Positions 60,567 through 64,000 of a DNA stretch of 64,000 bases are shown piece by piece (position 1 is the stretch's first letter; the number at the start of each line of letters is the position of its first letter). Both the position numbers and the translations under genes were made by a program. This stretch comes from Nocardia colli (GTDB lineage: Bacteria; Actinomycetota; Actinomycetes; Mycobacteriales; Mycobacteriaceae). Location: positions 558,001 through 622,000 of the forward strand of contig NZ_VXLC01000003.1 in assembly GCF_008704205.1 (NCBI RefSeq). Reading direction: 5' to 3'. Under the pieces are notes generated by a model. That model had not been told where the DNA came from, did no database searches, and saw nothing but the letters and a program-made list of their open reading frames with translations.

Positions 60567-61190
60567 GTGACGTGGACGGTGGGTTTCGACCTGGATATGA
60601 CGCTGATCGACTCGCGACCGGGCGTCAGCCGCGCCATCGACCTGCTGGCCGCGGAGTTCGATGTGCCGGTGCGTGGCGCCGATTTCGCCGAACGGCTCGG
60701 GCCGCCGCTGGCCATGATGCTGGCCGAGGCGGGTGCGCCCGAGGAGTTGGTGCCGGCGATGGTCACCCGGTATCGGCAGCTGTATCCGAGCATCGTGTCG
60801 AGTATTCCCGCGATGCCGGGGGCGCAGGACGCGCTGGGCGCGATCGAGGAACGTGGTGGGCGGGTGCTGGTGGTCACCGGCAAGCACGGGCCGCTTGCGC
60901 AGTTGCACATCGATGAACTCGGTTGGCGGATCGACCGGCTCGCCGGTGACCTGTGGTCGGCGGACAAAGCCACTGTGCTCACGCAGGAGCGGGCGAGCAT
61001 TTACGTCGGCGATCATGTCGGTGACATGCGCGGGGCGCGGGCAGCCGGTGTGCTCGCGGTCGGTGTCACCACCGGGCCGTGTGATGCGGAGGAACTGCGC
61101 GCCGCTGGTGCCGACGTGATCCTCGCCGATCTCACCGAATTCCCGCAGTGGCTCGCCGAAGAACTCGGGCCGGTCGCCGACGCCGGCTGA
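60567..61190 (+). CDS. HAD-superfamily phosphatase
   Basis: A 207-aa HAD hydrolase. Motif I is FDLDMTLID, motif II the Thr in VVTGK, motif III the Lys near SADKATV, and motif IV GDHVGDMRGARAAG; a helical cap lies after motif I (about 20-75). It resembles phosphoglycolate phosphatases and related small-molecule phosphatases. TAGGGT lies 6 nt before the GTG at 60567, so it is probably leaderless. Confidence 0.9.
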   Translation: MTWTVGFDLDMTLIDSRPGVSRAIDLLAAEFDVPVRGADFAERLGPPLAMMLAEAGAPEELVPAMVTRYRQLYPSIVSSIPAMPGAQDALGAIEERGGRVLVVTGKHGPLAQLHIDELGWRIDRLAGDLWSADKATVLTQERASIYVGDHVGDMRGARAAGVLAVGVTTGPCDAEELRAAGADVILADLTEFPQWLAEELGPVADAG

Positions 61191-61350
61191 GCGACCAGGT
61201 CCTCTCGACGGCTCCGCCCCGAATCCTCGCCTCGTCGAACCACTTTCACCGCACCACCGACCTCGCAGACTTGCACCGCGAGTTTCCGCGTCGCTAGCCT
61301 GCCAATCAGCCGGCCGCGCCCGCTGCGCGTTCTGAGAGGAGAACGAATCC

Positions 61351-62103
61351 ATGGACCGTTTCACCGACAAGGTTGCCGTGGTAACCGGCGCGGCGCAGGG
61401 CATCGGCGCGGCCACCGCATTGAAGTTCGCGGTCGAGGGAGCCCGCGTCGCGGTGCTCGACCGCAACACCCCCGACACCACCCTCGAACAGATCAGCCGC
61501 GCCGGCGGCACCGCGCGCGGCTACGTCTGCGACGTCACCGACCGGGACTCGGTGCAGTCGGTCTTCGAGCAGGTCGCCGCCGAACTCGGTGACCCGCAGA
61601 TCCTGGTGAACAACGCCGGCATCACCCGCGACAACCTGTTCTTCAAACTCTCCGAAGACGACTGGAACGCCGTGCTGTCGGTCAACCTGACCGGCGTCTA
61701 CCACTGCTCGCAGGCCGCCCAGAAATACATGGTCGCCCAGCGCTACGGAAAGATCGTGTCCCTGTCGAGCCGCTCGGCCCTCGGCAACCGCGGCCAAGCC
61801 AACTACGCCGCCGCCAAGGCAGGCATCCAGGGCCTGACCGCCACCCTCGCCATCGAACTCGGCCAATACAACATCAACGTCAACGCCGTCGCCCCCGGCT
61901 ACATCGCCACCGCGATGACCGACGCCACCGCCGAACGCGTCGGCATGTCCCCCGAGGACCTGCAACACTCCGTCGCCGAACGCACCCCCCTCGGCCGCGT
62001 CGGCCAACCCGACGAGGTCGCCGCCGTCATCGCCTTCCTCGCCAGCGACGAAGCCTCCTACGTCAGCGGCCAAACCCTCTACGTCAACGGCGGCGCCCGC
62101 TGA
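61351..62103 (+). CDS. Short-chain dehydrogenase, FabG-like
   Basis: A 250-aa SDR. VVTGAAQGIGAATA is the NAD(P) glycine motif, NNAG the structural motif, SSRSAL with YAAAK the catalytic Ser-Tyr-Lys, and the C-terminus reads SGQTLYVNGGAR. It fits 3-oxoacyl-ACP reductase (FabG) or a related ketoreductase. AGGAGA lies 8 nt before the ATG. It is monocistronic; two 54-bp palindromes follow. Confidence 0.92.
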   Translation: MDRFTDKVAVVTGAAQGIGAATALKFAVEGARVAVLDRNTPDTTLEQISRAGGTARGYVCDVTDRDSVQSVFEQVAAELGDPQILVNNAGITRDNLFFKLSEDDWNAVLSVNLTGVYHCSQAAQKYMVAQRYGKIVSLSSRSALGNRGQANYAAAKAGIQGLTATLAIELGQYNINVNAVAPGYIATAMTDATAERVGMSPEDLQHSVAERTPLGRVGQPDEVAAVIAFLASDEASYVSGQTLYVNGGAR

Positions 62104-62351
62104 ACGGGACCTGACCGCGGCAAGATGCGAGTACCGCCGCCGTGATGTCCCGCTGAGTAGCACCCATGGCAGCCAGCGACTGGCCGGACTACCGAGGCAC
62201 GCTCGAAACAGCCAGCGTCCGGGCAACAACCTCGTACCGGCCTGACAGGAACGTTCCGAGGGCACCGGAATCGGTTGGACTGCACGATGATCGTGGCCAA
62301 CGGGACATGATGGCGGCGAAGTGCGAGAAGGCCCACCGTGACGTCCCGCTG
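62102..62351. repeat. Two 54-bp dispersed palindromic elements (F, G)
   Basis: F spans 62102-62155 and G 62298-62351; each has a 9-bp arm (GAACGGGAC or CAACGGGAC) and a GTCCCGCTG arm, with one or two mismatches. F begins inside the stop codon of the SDR gene. They lie between converging SDR genes. A smaller dyad CCCACGG/CCGTGGG occurs near 62388-62408. No gene is visible in 62104-62440. Confidence 0.85.
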
Positions 62352-62440
62352 AGTCACGGGTTGCCATGGGCGGTGCTTGCTTTCAGCCCCACGGGACATT
62401 TCCGTGGGTGCACGGCCACTGCCCGTCGTCGCTGCTCGAT

Positions 62441-63163
62441 TCACCAGGGCAGTGGACCTTCGCGGTCGAAGTAGCCGCCGGTCGGGCCGTCGGGGCCGAG
62501 GGTGGCGAGGTGGAGGATGGCGTCGGTGCCTTCGATGAGGGTTTGGTAGCCGGCGTGGGCGTTGAAATCTGTTGCGGTGTAACCGGGGTCGGCGGCGTTG
62601 ACCTTGATGCCGGGCAGGGCTCGCGCGTATTGCGAGGTGATCATGTTCAAGGCCGTTTTGGATGAGGTGTAGGGCAGGTTCACCAGGGTGGATTCGAGGC
62701 GGTTCGGGTCCGAGGTGATGGTCAGGGAGCCCATTCCGCTCGACACCATCACGATGCGGGGCTGCTCGGCGGCGCGCAGCAGCGGCAGGAACGCGTGGGT
62801 CACCTGGACCGGGGCGAAGACGTTGGTCTCGTAGACCTCGCGCAAGTGCGCGGCCTGGATCTGCTCCGGCGCGTCGGCGAATCCGCCGGAAATGCCGGCG
62901 TTGTTGATCAGCACGTCCAGTCGTCCGGCGGTCTCGCGGATCGTGTCGACCGCCGCGGTGATCGAGTCGACAGAGGTGACATCGAGGTGCACGAATTCGA
63001 CGTTCAACCCCTGCTCGCTGAACTCGGCGACCGCCTGCTTGCCGCGCTCGGCATCCCGGGCGCCCAGGAAGACCTGCCAGCCGAGCTCGCCGAGCCTGCG
63101 CACCGTTTCGTGGCCGAGTCCCTTGTTGGCTCCGGTCACCAGAGCCGTTGTCGTTGCGTTCAT
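62441..63163 (-). CDS. Short-chain dehydrogenase
   Basis: A 240-aa SDR. ALVTGANKGLGHETVRRL is the cofactor loop, INNAGISGG the structural motif, SSGMGSL supplies the Ser and YTSSKTALN the catalytic Tyr-Lys. The C-terminus GYFDREGPLPW is typical of the group whose members resemble carbonyl reductases acting on aldehydes or ketones. It is divergent from the XRE regulator at 63264, with a 12-bp palindrome between, so it is probably that regulator's target. Confidence 0.92.
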   Translation of the reverse strand: MNATTTALVTGANKGLGHETVRRLGELGWQVFLGARDAERGKQAVAEFSEQGLNVEFVHLDVTSVDSITAAVDTIRETAGRLDVLINNAGISGGFADAPEQIQAAHLREVYETNVFAPVQVTHAFLPLLRAAEQPRIVMVSSGMGSLTITSDPNRLESTLVNLPYTSSKTALNMITSQYARALPGIKVNAADPGYTATDFNAHAGYQTLIEGTDAILHLATLGPDGPTGGYFDREGPLPW

Positions 63164-63219
63164 GCACCCAGCCTCGGCCCGGCCGTCGTCCCCGGGAAGG
63201 GCTGGCATGTCCTGGGACC

Positions 63220-63231
63220 GGTGGTACCACC
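63220..63231. promoter_or_regulatory. Palindrome GGTGGTACCACC between SDR and XRE genes
   Basis: A perfect 12-bp dyad midway between the divergent starts at 63163 and 63264. It is a likely operator for the adjacent regulator. Confidence 0.5.
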
Positions 63232-63263
63232 CCCGGGCCGAGCGTCTGCGGGATGATCGAGGG

Positions 63264-64000
63264 ATGGACCGTTCGGAACTCGCGGCGCTGCTGCGTCAGG
63301 CGCGCACCCGGATACAGCCGCGCGACGTCGGCCTGCCCGCGGGCCCGCGCCGCCAGGTCCCCGGACTGCGTCGCGAAGAGGTCGCCCAGCTGGCCGGTCT
63401 CAGCGTCGACTATGTGGTGCGGCTCGAGCAGGGACGTGGACCGCGTCCCTCCACCTCCGTGCTCGCCGCCCTCTCCCGTGCCCTGCGGTTGAGTGACGAC
63501 GACCGCGACCTGCTGTTCCAGCTTGCTGGATCGGCACCGCCCCAGGCCGGGCGGATCGCCCAGGTGGTGCGCCCCAGCGTGTTACGGCTGCTGGACCGGA
63601 TGGTGGACCTGCCGACACTGGTGATGTCGGCCAAAGGTGATGTGCTGGCCTGGAATCCGATGGCCGCCGCGCTGCTCGGCGACTTCTCCGCTCTGCCGCC
63701 GGCCCGGCGCAACATGATCCGCGAATGCTTCCTCGGCACGGAATCGGCCCGGGTGCGTTTCAGCCCCGAAGAGTTCCGGATGGTCGCCGCCTACGGTGTC
63801 GGCACCCTGCGCAGCGCCAAGGCCCGCTATCCCACCGACCCGGACCTGGATCGGCTTATCGCCGAACTGCGTTCTCGCAGCGCCGATTTCGAACAACTCT
63901 GGCGCGAACGATCCGCCGCGCAGTGGCGCAGCGCCACCAAGACCATCACCCACCCCGAACTCGGCACGCTGGTACTGGAATGCGACACCCTGCTTGTGCC
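63264..64000 (+). CDS. XRE-family regulator with MmyB-like domain (cut at window end)
   Basis: The first 245 residues of a regulator that continues past the window. The HTH (about 5-75) reads VPGLRREEVAQLAGLSVDYVVRLEQGRGPRPS, followed by the MmyB-like ligand-binding domain (LVMSAKGDVLAWNPMAAALLG and FSPEEFRMVAAYGVGTLRSA). It is typical of actinobacterial XRE regulators set beside SDR genes. GATGAT lies 6 nt before the ATG, the leaderless pattern. It likely controls the divergent SDR. Confidence 0.92.
   Translation, partial: MDRSELAALLRQARTRIQPRDVGLPAGPRRQVPGLRREEVAQLAGLSVDYVVRLEQGRGPRPSTSVLAALSRALRLSDDDRDLLFQLAGSAPPQAGRIAQVVRPSVLRLLDRMVDLPTLVMSAKGDVLAWNPMAAALLGDFSALPPARRNMIRECFLGTESARVRFSPEEFRMVAAYGVGTLRSAKARYPTDPDLDRLIAELRSRSADFEQLWRERSAAQWRSATKTITHPELGTLVLECDTLLV

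Noticed and set aside
1..64000. tRNA, rRNA or riboswitch genes
   Set aside because: I found no T-loop plus acceptor-stem arrangement and no conserved riboswitch core by eye; short RNAs could be missed.

Overview
The window is high-GC actinobacterial DNA, most likely from Nocardia or a close relative in the Mycobacteriales. The grounds are strong GC bias at third codon positions, many genes with a TAnnnT hexamer 6-7 nt before the start and no Shine-Dalgarno (leaderless pattern), a SigK/RskA/fasciclin locus, an F420-type LLM oxidoreductase and many small regulator-plus-enzyme units. I saw no rRNA, tRNA, CRISPR array or intact transposase. Most genes run in short operons ending in overlapping ATGA, TGATG or GTGA junctions.

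Layout. 0.1-2.2 kb: P1B-4 metal ATPase with its own operator. 2.6-8.2 kb: alpha/beta hydrolase, then a response regulator / histidine kinase / polytopic DUF4173-type protein operon; the last gene carries a perfect 9-bp x 78 coding minisatellite. 8.4-11.1 kb: MerR regulator divergent from a membrane-protein operon (frameshifted gene, ABA4-like, DoxX-like). 11.5-14.1 kb: SLOG-type protein, membrane-anchored protein, thioesterase. 14.2-19.3 kb: small protein, fasciclin lipoprotein, sigK, rskA and a SUOX-fold molybdoenzyme. 19.4-21.5 kb: XRE regulator and a fructosamine-kinase-like enzyme. 22.0-25.8 kb: LLM/FAD/VOC catabolic operon divergent from a TetR. 26.6-31.1 kb: VOC protein, DUF2470 haem-type protein, an unknown 363-aa protein, a lipase-like hydrolase. 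31.4-37.7 kb: SMP-30-like protein, YdjM-like protein, epoxide hydrolase, Ser/Thr kinase. 37.9-39.2 kb: SRPBCC-ArsR-SRPBCC operon. 39.8-45.4 kb: YczE-like protein, DUF1059, lipoprotein pair, SGNH hydrolase, large molybdopterin oxidoreductase. 45.5-48.3 kb: acyltransferase-SGNH fusion and YdcF-like protein. 48.7-56.2 kb: helical HTH-like protein facing two tandem TIR-TM-WD40 receptors. 56.3-58.5 kb: IS3 relic and decayed paralogue fragments. 58.6-64 kb: SRPBCC, quinone oxidoreductase/HxlR pair, HAD phosphatase, two SDRs and an XRE regulator cut by the window end.

Two things stand out. First, the TIR-WD40 pair: 913 and 1244 aa, with about 14 and 21 WD-type blades (two and three seven-blade sets), each with a membrane helix between TIR and propellers. 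It looks like an actinobacterial TIR-effector/beta-propeller signalling or defence module. Second, repeats of unusual variety: a 54-bp palindromic element (GAACGGGAC-N36-GTCCCGTTC type) occurs at least ten times, almost always between converging genes; intergenic arrays of 7-, 14- and 17-bp units occur; and three different enzymes or membrane proteins carry tandem arrays (9, 24 and 54 bp, all multiples of three) inserted in linkers. Intergenic gaps between converging genes are nearly all filled by palindromes or tandem arrays, suggesting a role in transcription termination or chromosome structure.
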